Assembly: GCA_963746315.1 (NCBI GenBank)
Contig: CAVVAR010000012.1
Location: 1-64,000, forward strand
Length of the DNA: 64,000 nt
Direction: 5' to 3'
Origin: Ga0077555 sp963746315
GTDB taxonomy: Bacteria > Pseudomonadota > Alphaproteobacteria > Rhizobiales > Hyphomicrobiaceae
Position numbers and translations under genes: made by a program. Shown one piece after another: positions 1-9,652 of the stretch (position 1 is its first letter; every line of letters begins with the position of its first letter). The notes beneath the pieces are model-generated. The model did not search any database and was not told where the DNA came from. It was given only the letters and a program-made list of their open reading frames with translations.

Positions 1-275
1 AAGGGAAGTTGGGCACTGGCTCGAAATGAGCTTGAGGTTCGGCAGGTCTTGGATACCATAGCTGACAGTCGACGACCGATCGGGACGAACGAAGGTGAAC
101 CGATCCGGACATCGCGCAGTTCTACTGGCAGGACAATTTGCGAAATCAGGCACCATCGTTAGCAATTCGACATACTGAACAAGTGGACCGAACGCGGCCA
201 TCAAAGTCTAATCCGCTCAAAGCGCTCGTTCTGCTGGTTTTTGGCGCAGACCAAATTAACTGGGTGGTGGAACTC
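1..275. other. Left edge, no gene recognised
   Basis: No reading frame here resembles a protein I recognise, on either strand. It precedes the ATG of the SDR gene at 276 and probably contains that gene's promoter, but I see no convincing -35/-10 pair. Confidence 0.3.
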
Positions 276-1027
276 ATGAATTTCAACGGGGTAACGGCTC
301 TTGTCACAGGTGCAAATCGTGGGATTGGCGCCGTCTTCGTCCATCAGCTAATTGCGCGAGGCGTGACCAAGATTTACGCATGCGCGCGACAGCCAGAGAA
401 ACTTGTGGCGTTCGCCAAACGCGACATTGTCGTGCCTCTGTGCCTGGACGTGACGAACGAAAGCGATGTTGCAAACGCGGTCAAACAAGCCGGTGACATA
501 ACACTGCTCATTAACAACGCTGGACGGCTTGATCAGTTGAGTTTGGCGAAGCGGGCAACTTGTCGTCGTTGCGCGCTGAGATGGAAGTCAACGTCTTTGG
601 GCTTGCCCAGATGAGCCTCGCATTCGCGCCAATAATTGGCCGCAACGGTGGGGGTGCGATCGTCAACCTACTGTCTGCTGCAAGCCTTGTTCCACCACCC
701 CATTTCGGCAGCTATGCCGCGACCAAAGCAGCAGCGATGTCACTCACTCATTCGACACGTTGGGATTTCGAGCCGCTCGGCGTCAAGGTTGTCGGCATCT
801 ACGCCGGTCTTGTCGATACAGGTATGACCGAAAACCTGAACATGCCGAAGAGTGCACCCGATGAGGTGGTTCGTCGGGCGCTCGACGGTATCGAGGCTGG
901 TGAACTTGACATAGCCGTCGATGATAGGAGCGCGGCGGCACGGGCGAAGCTCCACGATGGAATCGAGGAGCTACTCGCATCAGCGCGTGAGCGCGCAACG
1001 GCGCTGCGCAGGAGTCAGAAAACGTGA
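276..1027 (+). pseudogene. SDR-family oxidoreductase, frameshifted
   Basis: A classical short-chain dehydrogenase split over two frames. The first part, from ATG 276, carries the Rossmann glycine motif TGANRGIG near the N-terminus and the NNAG motif. It then runs out of frame and stops at 614. The second part, in another frame from about 545, continues the family order: MEVNVFG, the Ser-bearing strand (VNLLSAAS), the active-site YAATK, and a C-terminal region ending at 1027. The total span fits 250 residues if one base is missing between about 530 and 545, the usual length for this group. Substrate unknown. The lesion may be a sequencing error or true inactivation. Confidence 0.75.
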
Positions 1028-1204
1028 TTCGTATTCGCAAAGGGCCAATAGGATGAATAGGAAGCACGGCGACGCGTCGTTCGTCGGAGGTCTGGATTCC
1101 AGCATCATTTCTGACCACATGTAACTCGCTGTACGCTCCGCCTATATTTGTTGGCTCACCATCTCAGGGACCGTTCGGATCACTAACTTTCGGGAGATTA
1201 ATGC

Positions 1205-2225
1205 GTGGCGGACAATCACCCCATCCGAATTGGAATGCTCGGCACAGCGAGGATTGCACGACAGTTCGCTTTAGGTGTCGCGCCATCGCCTGACGTTAAG
1301 ATCGTTGGCATCGCGAGCCGTGATGCGGCGAAAGCTCGTGCGTTCGCTGCCGAACTGGACATTGCTCATTCTTTCGGTTCGTACGAGGAATTGCTTTCGG
1401 CTCCGGAGGTCGACGCTGCCTACATTCCCCTTCCGAACACCATGCATGCGGAGTGGGCCATTAAGGCTGCAGAGGCAGGCAAGCACGTGCTCTGCGAAAA
1501 GCCCCTCTCGATGTCCTTGACCGAGGCCAAGTCGATGTTCGCCGCCGCGCGCCGCAATCGCGTGCACCTAGTGGAGGCCTATCCCTATCTCTCTCAACCG
1601 ACGACTTTGAAGGCGAGGGAAATGGTGCGAGGAGGTGCGATCGGGCGCCCGCAACTCATTACCGCCAGTTTTGGCGTCTCGTTCACTGATCCTGCGGACA
1701 TTCGCTTTCAACCCGACCTTGGCGGCGGGTCCATGCTTGACGCGGGCAGCTACTGCGTGAGTTTCGCACGGGTCATGGCCGGGGAGCGACCCAAGCGTGT
1801 GCAGGCCCTGGCGCATTGGACAGAGACAGGAGTGGATCGCACGATGGTGGCGACAATCGAATTTCCATCAGGTTTGATTGCGCAGGTCGCCTCAACCTAC
1901 GCAACTCACTATTATCGGCACGGTCAGATCGCAGGAGACAAGGGGATCATCGACACGCACTTCCTCAATCACCCTCCTGCAGGAGGACCGCCTGCCATCC
2001 AAATTCGTCATGGTGCCTTGCCTGGATCGACCAAGGTCGACACTATACTGTCAGACGGCGGAAACGGGTTCCGCTTCACAGCAGAGAGTTTTGCGCGTCT
2101 GGTCGCTGGAGATGCGGCGGGCTGGAACGGTGCTTCGGAGGAGGAATTCTCTCGATATCGCCGCCACACTTAGCGCGCTCGTTGAAAGTGCTCGAAGCGG
2201 TGCTGCGGTAGACATAGAGAGCTAG
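1205..2225 (+). pseudogene. Gfo/Idh/MocA-family dehydrogenase, 3'-end frameshift
   Basis: NAD(P)-dependent oxidoreductase of the Gfo/Idh/MocA family, acting on sugars, inositols or related polyols, or on trans-dihydrodiols. The N-terminal Rossmann fold starts with GMLGTARIA; the family motif CEKPLS is near residue 100, and the C-terminal sheet domain includes GGGSMLDAGSY. The likely start is GTG 1205, preceded by GGGAG. As written, the frame ends at 2173 with an atypical tail. Removing one base near 2146-2150 restores a helix reading LDIAATLSALVESAR that ends at 2225, giving 339 residues, normal for the family. The neighbouring SDR has a similar lesion. Confidence 0.75.
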
Positions 2226-2794
2226 GCCGCAATCGTCGGCTATCGCAATAAGCGGAAGCGCGAACGTGGATCATTGTCGGATATCGTCCTGTTCAGTTGA
2301 GGGTCAAAAGCGTTTCGCATCAGAGTGTTGAGGTTCGCGATGCAAAGAAAGCAGCCATCGATGCCCAACAATCGACCGTGCGATGACTATCGAATCCGCT
2401 CGGTCGCTTCACCCTCAATAGCGGACATTTACCCCCACGCCCTCTGGCAGCGATAAGCTGAAGCGGTTGTTCGGCGAGGCTTGGCAATTGGCGAACGGTC
2501 GTGTTGGGTGTGGAACACCTACGGCCCGCGGCGTTCACCGCATCCCACCTGGTTTCCTCGATCACGCGCGAGATGCCGCGCTCAGCACGATCTTCCGCGT
2601 ATCGTGCAGGTCACCCAGGGCGGACCACGCTAGGCGTGATCGCGCAGCGCGCACAAGTGGATCGAGCCAGGCATGCGGGTCGGAACTCTCGGCTGCACAC
2701 CGAATATCCTCAAAGCGGCCGTCCATGACGCAAACGATTCCTTTTCAAGGACTATGGCATTGGTCGCATGAAAACGCCGCCGGAGTTGCCGGAC
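2226..2794. other. Intergenic, nothing recognised
   Basis: About 570 bases between the Gfo/Idh/MocA gene and the 3' end of the minus-strand flavin monooxygenase. Short open frames exist on both strands, but none has recognisable motifs. No inverted-repeat ends or transposase motifs were seen. Confidence 0.4.
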
Positions 2795-4108
2795 TCAGGC
2801 AGCAGGGCGGGGCAAGCCATAATGCTCGCGTAGCGTCGCTCCCTTGTACTCGCGGCGGAATCGCCCTCGGCGCTGGAGGATCGGCACGACCTCACTGGCG
2901 AAGACCTCGAGCATGCGTGGCAGCACGGGCGGCATGACGTTGAAGCCGTCGGCGGCGCCATCGTCGACCCAGTCCTCGATCAGGTCGGCAACCTGCTCCG
3001 GCGTGCCGGCGAAGACGAAGTGTCCACGCGCCCCGCCGAGTTTGGCGAGTAGCTGGCGCAGCGTAAGCGCTTCCCGGCGCACGGCGCCAACGATCAAGGC
3101 GGAACGACTACGCGCCGCCTCGTTCTGGTCGGGATCCGGAAAATCCGCGGGCGTCAGTGGCCGGTCGAGTGGGAGATGCGAGAAGTCGCAGCCGCCGAAA
3201 TGATCGGAGAGACGCTTGCGGCCAACCTCCACGTCTAAGAGCTCGTCGAGCTCGCGAGCTAGGCGTTTCGCCTCGACCTCGGTGCCGGCGATCATCGGCG
3301 ACAGACCGGGAAGAACGAGAATTTGGTCGGCCGGCCGGCCCTCGGCAGCGGCGCGCGACTTGAGGTCCCTGTAGAAGGCGATCGCTGTCGATTTTTCCAG
3401 ATGAGCCGCGAATACCGCCTCGGCATGGCGCGCGGCAAAGCCGATGCCGGCATCGGACGAGCCCGCCTGCACGAGCACGGGTCGACCCTGGGGGCAGCGC
3501 GGAATATTGAGCGGCCCGGCGACGCGATAGCGCTCGCTCTCGTAGTCGATGCGGCGAATGCGATCCTTCCGGGCGTAGTGACCGCCGGTCCTGTCGTCGA
3601 GCACGGCGTCGTCGCCCCAGCTGTCCCAGAGCGCCTTGCATATGGCCACGAACTCCTCGCCGCGTTCGTAGCGCTCGGCGTGGCTCGGGCGGCCGATGGC
3701 GCCGAAGTTGCGTCCGGCTGCCGGCATGAACGAGGTCACGATGTTCCAGGCGGCCCGACCGCCGCTTACATGATCGACCGAGGCGAACTGGCGCGCCAGG
3801 TTGAATGGCTCGGTGTAGGTGGTCGAAGCCGTCGCGATCAGTCCTATGCGGCTCGTGGCAATGGCAAGCGCCGCGAGCGTCGTCACAGGCTCGAGCCAAC
3901 AGCGCGCCGCATGATCGATGTCGTCCGGGACAGCCAATAGATCAGCGAGAAAAATCGAATCGAAATGCGCCGCTTCGGCTTTCTGTGCGCAGTCGATGTA
4001 GTAGCGCACGTCCGTCAGAGGCAGCGGCGAGGCGCTGATCGAGCGCCAAGCTGCCTCATGATGTCCGCGGCTGTGAATGAAGAGATTGAGATGTATCTCG
4101 CGCGGCAT
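2795..4108 (-). CDS. NtaA/SnaA/DszA-type flavin-dependent monooxygenase
   Basis: Luciferase-like (LLM) monooxygenase of the NtaA/SnaA/DszA/DmoA branch, which uses FMNH2 from a separate reductase to oxidise small organic substrates (nitrilotriacetate, dimethyl sulfide, sulfones in characterised members). The start MPREIHLNLF at 4108 has a strong GAGGAGAGCAGG ribosome site and gives 437 residues, the family length. Family landmarks: DSIFLADLL near residue 55, the DHVSGGRAAWNIVTS block near residue 135, and GSSDAGIGFAARHAEAVF near residue 240. The upstream enoyl-CoA hydratase is in the same frame without an intervening stop, but I treat that as a frameshift rather than a fusion. Substrate not deducible. 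Confidence 0.85.
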   Translation of the reverse strand: MPREIHLNLFIHSRGHHEAAWRSISASPLPLTDVRYYIDCAQKAEAAHFDSIFLADLLAVPDDIDHAARCWLEPVTTLAALAIATSRIGLIATASTTYTEPFNLARQFASVDHVSGGRAAWNIVTSFMPAAGRNFGAIGRPSHAERYERGEEFVAICKALWDSWGDDAVLDDRTGGHYARKDRIRRIDYESERYRVAGPLNIPRCPQGRPVLVQAGSSDAGIGFAARHAEAVFAAHLEKSTAIAFYRDLKSRAAAEGRPADQILVLPGLSPMIAGTEVEAKRLARELDELLDVEVGRKRLSDHFGGCDFSHLPLDRPLTPADFPDPDQNEAARSRSALIVGAVRREALTLRQLLAKLGGARGHFVFAGTPEQVADLIEDWVDDGAADGFNVMPPVLPRMLEVFASEVVPILQRRGRFRREYKGATLREHYGLPRPAA

Positions 4109-4122
4109 CCTGCTCTCCTCGC

Positions 4123-4894
4123 CTATTTCTTTCCCCGGAAGTCCTTGCGGGCCGCGGCGGCCGCCGCGTAGGCGACAGTGACCTGACTTCTGGTCGGCAT
4201 CGGCGAAGGCGCTCGCGGCGTGCAACGCGTTCGACGTGGCATTGACCGCCTGCTTGACCATGCGCACGGTCGCGGCCGGCATCGATACAGCCACCTCTGC
4301 CATCTCGAACGCTTTCTCGATCGTCTTGCCGTCGTCTGCGATTTCGTCGACGAGGCCCCAGTCGAGCGCCTGCGCCGCCGGCATCTTCTCGCACATGATG
4401 GTGATGCGTTTGGCGCGTGCCGGACCAACCAGCGTGATCAGGCGTGGCAGCGCACCCCACTGCAGACTAAGGCCGATCTTCACCTCGGGCACGTAGAGAT
4501 AGGCACCGCGGCCCAGCACGCGCCAGTCGCAGGCCAGCGCGATTGCGACGCCTGCGCCGACTGCGAGGCGCTCCATGGCGGCAATGGTGATTTGCGGCAT
4601 CTCCTCCCACGCCTTGCACAGTCTGACGCCGTTGTAGGCGCGATGGCGGCGCTTGAGGTCGTCCTTCTCTGTGGGCCAGCCATCGGTGGCCTTGAGGTCG
4701 AAGCCCGCCGAGAAGGCGTTGGGCGCTCCGGCCAGCACGACGGCCTGTGTATCGAGATCGTCGTGGAAGCTCTTGGCTGCATGAGTGAGCTCGAGCACGA
4801 GCTGCTCGTTGAAGGCGTTGAGGTTCGCCTTCCGGTCGAAGCGCACGATGGCAATCGCCCCTCGCTTCTCGATCGCAACATACTCGAGCTTCAT
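4123..4894 (-). pseudogene. Enoyl-CoA hydratase/isomerase, C-terminal frameshift
   Basis: Crotonase-fold protein, likely hydrating or isomerising an enoyl-CoA. It starts at ATG 4894 (MKLEYVAIEK) behind GGAGAGAG and shows FDRKANLNAFN, the oxyanion-hole segment AFSAGFDLKA, and the second oxyanion region around AVGAGVAIALACD. Read literally, the frame does not stop but runs through into the downstream monooxygenase. After ADADQ (about 4186), the next frame supplies a short tail ending AARKDFRGKK and TAG at 4123. Assuming one extra base between about 4150 and 4190, the protein is 256 residues, the standard crotonase size. The next gene then starts 14 bases later with its own ribosome site. Confidence 0.75.
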
Positions 4895-4966
4895 TTCTCT
4901 CTCCGCCACGTTCCACCCATACTCAAGAGCCGGAGCCGCTGGTTGCCGCAGACGGCCGCTTCCTCA

Positions 4967-5941
4967 TCACTTCAGCCCCGCGACCTCGGCGTAGGCTCGC
5001 AGCTCGCGCTCCACGTCGTAGCCACTCGTGCCGAAAATGATGCCGGTGGCGCCTTGAGCCTCGAGTTGGACAAGGCGCTCGCGAAGTTCCTCGCGTGTGC
5101 CGGTGAGGGTGAGCGTCCTGGCAGCTGACACGTCGACGAGGTCGTCGTGGCCGTTCGAAGTGTCGACGGTGTGCCCGCGATGAACGGAGAGATGGCGGAC
5201 CTTTTCGTCGACGCGCTCGAGGCTCGCGAGCCACGCTTCGCCGTTCGGCAACTCTTTCACGCTCTCCGGATCGTTCGTGTACTTGAAGTGATAGCCGAGG
5301 GCGATGAGCGGCTTGACGGCGCGCGCGGCACGCGGCGACGTGATGTCTTCTCCGTCGTCGAGCACGGTGCCGTTGGTCGAAAGGAGGCAGGTCTCGAAAC
5401 CTTTTACGGGGCCACTTAGGCAGATCAGGCCATCGGCGATCTCCTTGGCAAGCTCGCGGGCCTTGGGACCCTGGCCGGCCAGAAAGATCGGAACGTCGAT
5501 GGGACGCTTCGGCAACCATCCGTCGGACGCCAGAATCTGGGCGAGGCCACCGTCTATGTCGACGACGTCGCCGCGCAGCAAGCCTCTGACCTGCTCTATG
5601 TGCGTTCGCATGTCGGTCAGCTTCAACGGCTTCTGGCCCATCCCAGCACGCCCCGTGAAGCCGGTGCCGAGACCAAGCATCAGGCGACCTGGCGCGATGT
5701 GCTCGAGCGTGGCGATGGCCGAGGCCTGAGCCACCGGATGGCGGTAGCTCGGGATCAACACGGATGGGCCGATCTTGATGCGTTTCGTGCGCTCGGCGAT
5801 GCGCGCCAGCGTGATCCAGATGTCGTGACCGAAGGCGGGCACCTCAGGGCACCAAACCGCGCGAAAGCCCAACTCCTCGGCGAGAATTGCGTACTCCACG
5901 GTCCTGGAGCCGGGCGGCAGGCGGAAATCAAAGGTCAGCAT
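4967..5941 (-). CDS. LLM-class flavin/F420-type oxidoreductase
   Basis: Luciferase-like TIM-barrel oxidoreductase of 324 residues. It shows EELGFRAVWCPE near residue 30, LEHIAPGRLMLGLGTG near residue 90 (the family's SGGR-like segment, here APGRLMLG), and HTVDTSNGHDD near the C-terminal third. ATG 5941 is preferred over the upstream TTG because GAGAG lies about nine bases upstream. It precedes the enoyl-CoA hydratase and NtaA-type genes on the same strand with a 72-base gap, so the three may form a catabolic operon. Whether the cofactor is FMN or F420 cannot be told from sequence alone; substrate unknown. Confidence 0.8.
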   Translation of the reverse strand: MLTFDFRLPPGSRTVEYAILAEELGFRAVWCPEVPAFGHDIWITLARIAERTKRIKIGPSVLIPSYRHPVAQASAIATLEHIAPGRLMLGLGTGFTGRAGMGQKPLKLTDMRTHIEQVRGLLRGDVVDIDGGLAQILASDGWLPKRPIDVPIFLAGQGPKARELAKEIADGLICLSGPVKGFETCLLSTNGTVLDDGEDITSPRAARAVKPLIALGYHFKYTNDPESVKELPNGEAWLASLERVDEKVRHLSVHRGHTVDTSNGHDDLVDVSAARTLTLTGTREELRERLVQLEAQGATGIIFGTSGYDVERELRAYAEVAGLK

Positions 5942-6234
5942 CAATCGGTTCTCTCAGGGGTTGCCGAGTGCGGCAGCCGTCGCTTCGGAGTGCTTGACCT
6001 CTACGATAGCCGACGAAATGCCTCTAACGGCAAGGCTGAAAATTGCGATCGGCGTGCGTGCGCCTTTCGCCACTGCGAATGCGTCCTTTGCACTAGGGTC
6101 GCTGCGGACCGTCTTCAAGTCCAGCGGCTGCCCGCCCGGCTGCTGCTTTCCCTTTGCCTAGCATCACGCCCGTGCCAGCCTCGAGGCGGGAAGAGATAGT
6201 CCGACCCAAATCAGGAATCTCGGAGGCCAGTTCG

Positions 6235-7383
6235 ATGATCCAGGGGCGAGAGCCAAGTGACTTTCCGGACAGCCCGCTCGCTCGAGTGCTGGAACAGCCC
6301 TTCCTCCTGGGTCTGTTCCTGCCAATTCAGGACGGAGGGTGGACACCTTCGACCTTGCCTCGTACCACCACGTGGACATTCGACTACAATGCCGCTCTTG
6401 CAATACGAGCCGAAGAGCTGGGATTCGACTTGGTCTTCGGCCTTGCCCAGTGGACGCCGAAGGGCGGGCATGGCGGCGAGACCAGCTACCGCGAAATTTC
6501 CATCGACAGCTTCATGACTGTGGCGGCGCTCGCGCCGATCACGTCGCGCATCCTGCTTATTTCGACCATCCACGTACTCTATGGACCATGGCACCCGCTG
6601 CATCTGGCCAAGTTCGGAGCGACACTGGACCATATCTCCGGCGGACGGTGGGGTGCCAACATCGTCACCGGCCACATTCCGCGTGAGGCGCGCATGTTCG
6701 GCATGGAGCGGCCAGAGCACGCCAACCGCTACGAGAGGGCGGATGTCTTCACGTCCCATATGAAGCAGCTCTGGGCGGCGAATGAGAACTTGACCGTCGA
6801 AGGTCCAGGCTGGTCCATGAAGGACGTGTTCGTGACACCGAAGCCGCGCTTCGGCCGACCAGTCCTGGTGAACGCGACCGGCTCGGCGGATGGAATAGCC
6901 TTTGCAGCCAAGCATTCGGACATGGTGTTCATCACAAGTCCTTCCGGCAACCAAATGGAGCACGCGCTGGAAAGCCTGCCGTCGCATACCGCCAAGATCA
7001 ACGCTGCGGCGGAGGCGACGGGGCGGAAGGTCCGAACGATCATCAACCCGATGGTTGTCTGTCGCCCGACGGAGCGCGAAGCCTTCGCGTACCGAGACGC
7101 CATCGTGGCTGCGGCAGACGAGGGTGCAGTGGAAGGTTTCGCCGCCGTCACACGCAGCGGCGACGCTGTCGCATGGAGTAAGCAGACCCGCGAATACCGA
7201 GCACTTGGCGGCAACCTGCACGTGGTTGGTTCGCCTGAGCAAGTAGTCGAGCACTTCCTGGCACTGCAGAAGGCGGGGGTCGACGGCGTGCAGGTGACAT
7301 TCTACGACTTCGCTCCCGATCTGAATTACTTCGGCGAGGCTGTGCTGCCACTGATGCGGCAGGCAGGTATGCGGTTGGGTTGA
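6235..7383 (+). CDS. LLM-class flavin-dependent monooxygenase (RutA/SsuD-like)
   Basis: A 382-residue luciferase-like monooxygenase closest in pattern to the RutA/alkanesulfonate branch. Motifs include FLLGLFLPIQDGG near the start, AEELGFDLVFGLAQW, the DHISGGRWGANIVTG segment, HANRYERADVF, and NATGSADGIAFAAKHSD. ATG 6235 is chosen because GGAGG lies eight bases upstream; a longer in-frame extension to 6154 lacks a good ribosome site. It is divergent from the minus-strand catabolic genes, sharing an approximately 290-base promoter region with them. Such enzymes need a separate flavin reductase, which is not in this window. Confidence 0.82.
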   Translation: MIQGREPSDFPDSPLARVLEQPFLLGLFLPIQDGGWTPSTLPRTTTWTFDYNAALAIRAEELGFDLVFGLAQWTPKGGHGGETSYREISIDSFMTVAALAPITSRILLISTIHVLYGPWHPLHLAKFGATLDHISGGRWGANIVTGHIPREARMFGMERPEHANRYERADVFTSHMKQLWAANENLTVEGPGWSMKDVFVTPKPRFGRPVLVNATGSADGIAFAAKHSDMVFITSPSGNQMEHALESLPSHTAKINAAAEATGRKVRTIINPMVVCRPTEREAFAYRDAIVAAADEGAVEGFAAVTRSGDAVAWSKQTREYRALGGNLHVVGSPEQVVEHFLALQKAGVDGVQVTFYDFAPDLNYFGEAVLPLMRQAGMRLG

Positions 7384-7713
7384 GTAGAGTTGCCTCATTA
7401 CCGTCGTCGCAACGATCCATGGCGGCATCGAGAACCAGCGACACCGTCACGACACGCGCCACCATGTAAATGGCTTGACGTGCGAAGTGCAGAGCCGACT
7501 GACGACTCCCTCGGGGCCTAACCCGATGGCGCCGACACGCGGAACAACTTGTCCCTGGCTCCCTGTCGTCGCCGCCCACCTGTCACCGCTCTCCACGAAG
7601 TCTTTGCGATGCCAGCGACCATACCGCGCAGCTACCTGGTTGCTAGGTGGTCGCTAGACGCTTCGGGGCAGGTTGCTCAATTCTGGAGCGTCAGAATAAT
7701 ATATTGATTTCAT
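7384..7713. other. Intergenic before tRNA-Leu, nothing recognised
   Basis: About 330 bases without a supportable gene. The final 40 bases are AT-richer (around 7698-7712) and lie downstream of the minus-strand tRNA, so they may contribute to its 3' processing or termination. Confidence 0.35.
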
Positions 7714-7800
7714 TGGTGCGGACGGCGGGACTCGAACCCGCACGATGTTGCCATCTCAGGATTTTAAGTCCTGTGTGTCTACCGGTTCCACCACGTCCGC
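7714..7800 (-). tRNA. tRNA-Leu (anticodon UAA)
   Basis: The minus strand folds as an 87-nt leucine tRNA. The 5' acceptor strand GCGGACG pairs with CGTCCGC before the discriminator A, and CCA is encoded at 7716-7714. The anticodon stem-loop is CAGGA / CTTAAAA / TCCTG, giving anticodon UAA. A long variable arm, typical of Leu, follows, and the T-arm contains GGTTCGAGTCC. All arms are intact. Confidence 0.97.
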
Positions 7801-7863
7801 AGTCTGGGTGACGAGGCCGATGAGCAAGCTCTATTGCGCATGGGCGGGACAGAAAAATTCAGG

Positions 7864-8151
7864 CTAGGCGAGCAAGTCGCAGGGATGCGGCGCGCGCTCC
7901 AGCTTCGGCACCACAGTCTTCATGTACGTCTCGGTGAAGGCTTTGGTCTGGCGGTGCTCGTCAAGCGATGCCTGATCTTCCCATATCTCGTTGAGGAAGA
8001 ATGTCCGCTTGTCCGCCTTCGAGTGGTAGACCTCGAAGCGTACGCAGCCCCGGTCTTTCAGCGCGAGGCGCCCAAGCTCCGTCATGGCGTCGCGGACAAA
8101 CGGGATGTCCACGTCCTGTTTGACCATGAGAACGACTGTCAGATGAACCAT
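7864..8151 (-). CDS. ABM-domain protein (antibiotic biosynthesis monooxygenase fold)
   Basis: A 95-residue dimeric ferredoxin-like protein of the ABM/YgiN type. It begins MVHLTVVLMVKQ and contains the family core: a helix followed by RFEVYHSKAD, then FLNEIWEDQASLDEHRQTKAF. The start at 8151 has GGGAGAG upstream. Members are quinol or polyketide monooxygenases, or are involved in reactive-electrophile handling, without metal or flavin. The gene lies between tRNA-Leu and a CoA transferase; the 55-base gap to the CoA transferase on the same strand permits co-transcription. Specific role unknown. Confidence 0.8.
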   Translation of the reverse strand: MVHLTVVLMVKQDVDIPFVRDAMTELGRLALKDRGCVRFEVYHSKADKRTFFLNEIWEDQASLDEHRQTKAFTETYMKTVVPKLERAPHPCDLLA

Positions 8152-8206
8152 GCACTCTCTCCCTAGCTTGATCCGCTCCTGAGGCGCTGCCCCTTGTATC
8201 GCCACG

Positions 8207-9430
8207 CTACGACGACTTTGCCAGCCCTCTCAGCCGCGCCGCCGTCTCTGCGTCGATCTTGCCGGCCGCTTCAAGCTCCGCGACCACTTCCTCCTGATGC
8301 TGAGCAAGCCGTGCGCCTGCATACCTGATGCGGCCAGGCGTGCGCGACATCCGCGGGAACACGTTCTGCATCTTGAGAGGACCGAGGTCCGGATCCTGGA
8401 CCGTCGTGACACTCTCCCGCGCCAGGTATTGCGGATCCTCGAGGATTTGCGCGGCATCATAGGCCGGCCCGATCGCCGCCTCGACCCGCTCGAACGCGTC
8501 GAGCACCTGGGTCAGTGTGCGCGCCCCGATCCACTCGGCGACCATGCCATCGACCTCGTCGGCTCGCTTCACGCGCTCGACATTGGTCGCATAGCGCGGA
8601 TCGTCGCCCATGCCTTCGCCGCCGACGAGGTTCATGACGCGCTTGGCGATCGAGGGCGAGGCGGTCGACAGCGCCACCCATCGGTCGTCCTTGGTTTTGT
8701 AGGCGTTACGCGGTACGTTGTTGTCGGAGCGGTTGCCGCGGCGACCTTGGATCAGCCCGAGCTGGTCGTAGGTGGAGGTCTGTGCGCCAAGGCACGCGAA
8801 CAGTGGCTCGTAGAGCGCGAGGTCGATGTACTGGCCCTTGCCCGAGCCCTGCACGTCGCGCTCGTAGATGGCGAACATGATCGCGAACACGCCATGATAG
8901 GCTGCAACACCGTCGGCGAGACCAAACGGCGGCAGCGTCGGCGGCCCGTCCGGCTCACCGGTGATGTGCGCAAAGCCGGAGAACGCCTCGGCGACCGTGC
9001 CATAGCCCGGCCGGAAGCGGTACGGCCCGGTCTGCCCGAAGCCCGTCACGCGGAGCATCACGAGGCGCGGATTGAGCTTCGAGAGGACGTCCCAGCCGAG
9101 CCCCCACTTCTCCAGTGTGCCCGTGCGGAAATTCTCGACCAGCACGTCGGCATCCTTCACGAGCGCCAGAAAGGCAGCCTTGCCATCCTCGTCGTGAAGG
9201 TCGAGCGTGATCGTGCGCTTGTTGCGGTTGGTGACCTTCCACCAAACGCCGTGACCGTCCTTGGCGTGCCCCATCTTGCGTAGCGCATCGCCCGCCGGGT
9301 GCTCGATCTTGACGACATCGGCGCCGAAGTCCGCAAGCACCATCGCCGAGATGGGCCCGGCGAGAACCGTCGAGCAATCGACCACCTTCAGCCCCGCCAG
9401 AGGTCCATTCTTTTCCGTGTCGTGTCGCAT
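8207..9430 (-). CDS. Class III CoA transferase (CaiB/BaiF family)
   Basis: Transfers CoA between carboxylic acids through an aspartyl-CoA thioester. The 407-residue length fits. The N-terminus LKVVDCSTVLAGP, then ADFGADVVKIEHPAGD, the NRNKRTITLDL segment and the GEPDGPPT region (where the family's catalytic Asp normally lies) are all present, with DRWVALSTASPS later. ATG 9430 is chosen by alignment to the family N-terminus; the frame stays open further upstream but looks non-coding. Substrate unknown; the neighbouring hydratase and monooxygenases suggest catabolism of an organic acid. Confidence 0.9.
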   Translation of the reverse strand: MRHDTEKNGPLAGLKVVDCSTVLAGPISAMVLADFGADVVKIEHPAGDALRKMGHAKDGHGVWWKVTNRNKRTITLDLHDEDGKAAFLALVKDADVLVENFRTGTLEKWGLGWDVLSKLNPRLVMLRVTGFGQTGPYRFRPGYGTVAEAFSGFAHITGEPDGPPTLPPFGLADGVAAYHGVFAIMFAIYERDVQGSGKGQYIDLALYEPLFACLGAQTSTYDQLGLIQGRRGNRSDNNVPRNAYKTKDDRWVALSTASPSIAKRVMNLVGGEGMGDDPRYATNVERVKRADEVDGMVAEWIGARTLTQVLDAFERVEAAIGPAYDAAQILEDPQYLARESVTTVQDPDLGPLKMQNVFPRMSRTPGRIRYAGARLAQHQEEVVAELEAAGKIDAETAARLRGLAKSS

Positions 9431-9652
9431 GCCGTAGACGGCTCCCTCGTTGTCCTCGCGCGGTACCCGGCCGGAGGACGGCCCGCGACAGATGTGCGGC
9501 ATGGCGGCGACGACGGCAAGTGGCTAGGCGACCGGCGGCCCCACCGGGTTGCCTCACGCGCCGGCGGCCGGCCCCCTGCCAGGGAGTCGCCGGCGCCACC
9601 AAGTTGACTCCCAAGCCGAATCCCCGGACCTTCCCAGCTGGGGGAAGGGGCG

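Noticed and set aside
2226..2794. Possible remnant of a mobile element
   Set aside because: No transposase motif, terminal inverted repeats or target duplication visible.
2795..4894. True hydratase-monooxygenase fusion protein
   Set aside because: A normal crotonase end and stop exist in the adjacent frame, and the monooxygenase has its own ribosome site; frameshift is simpler.
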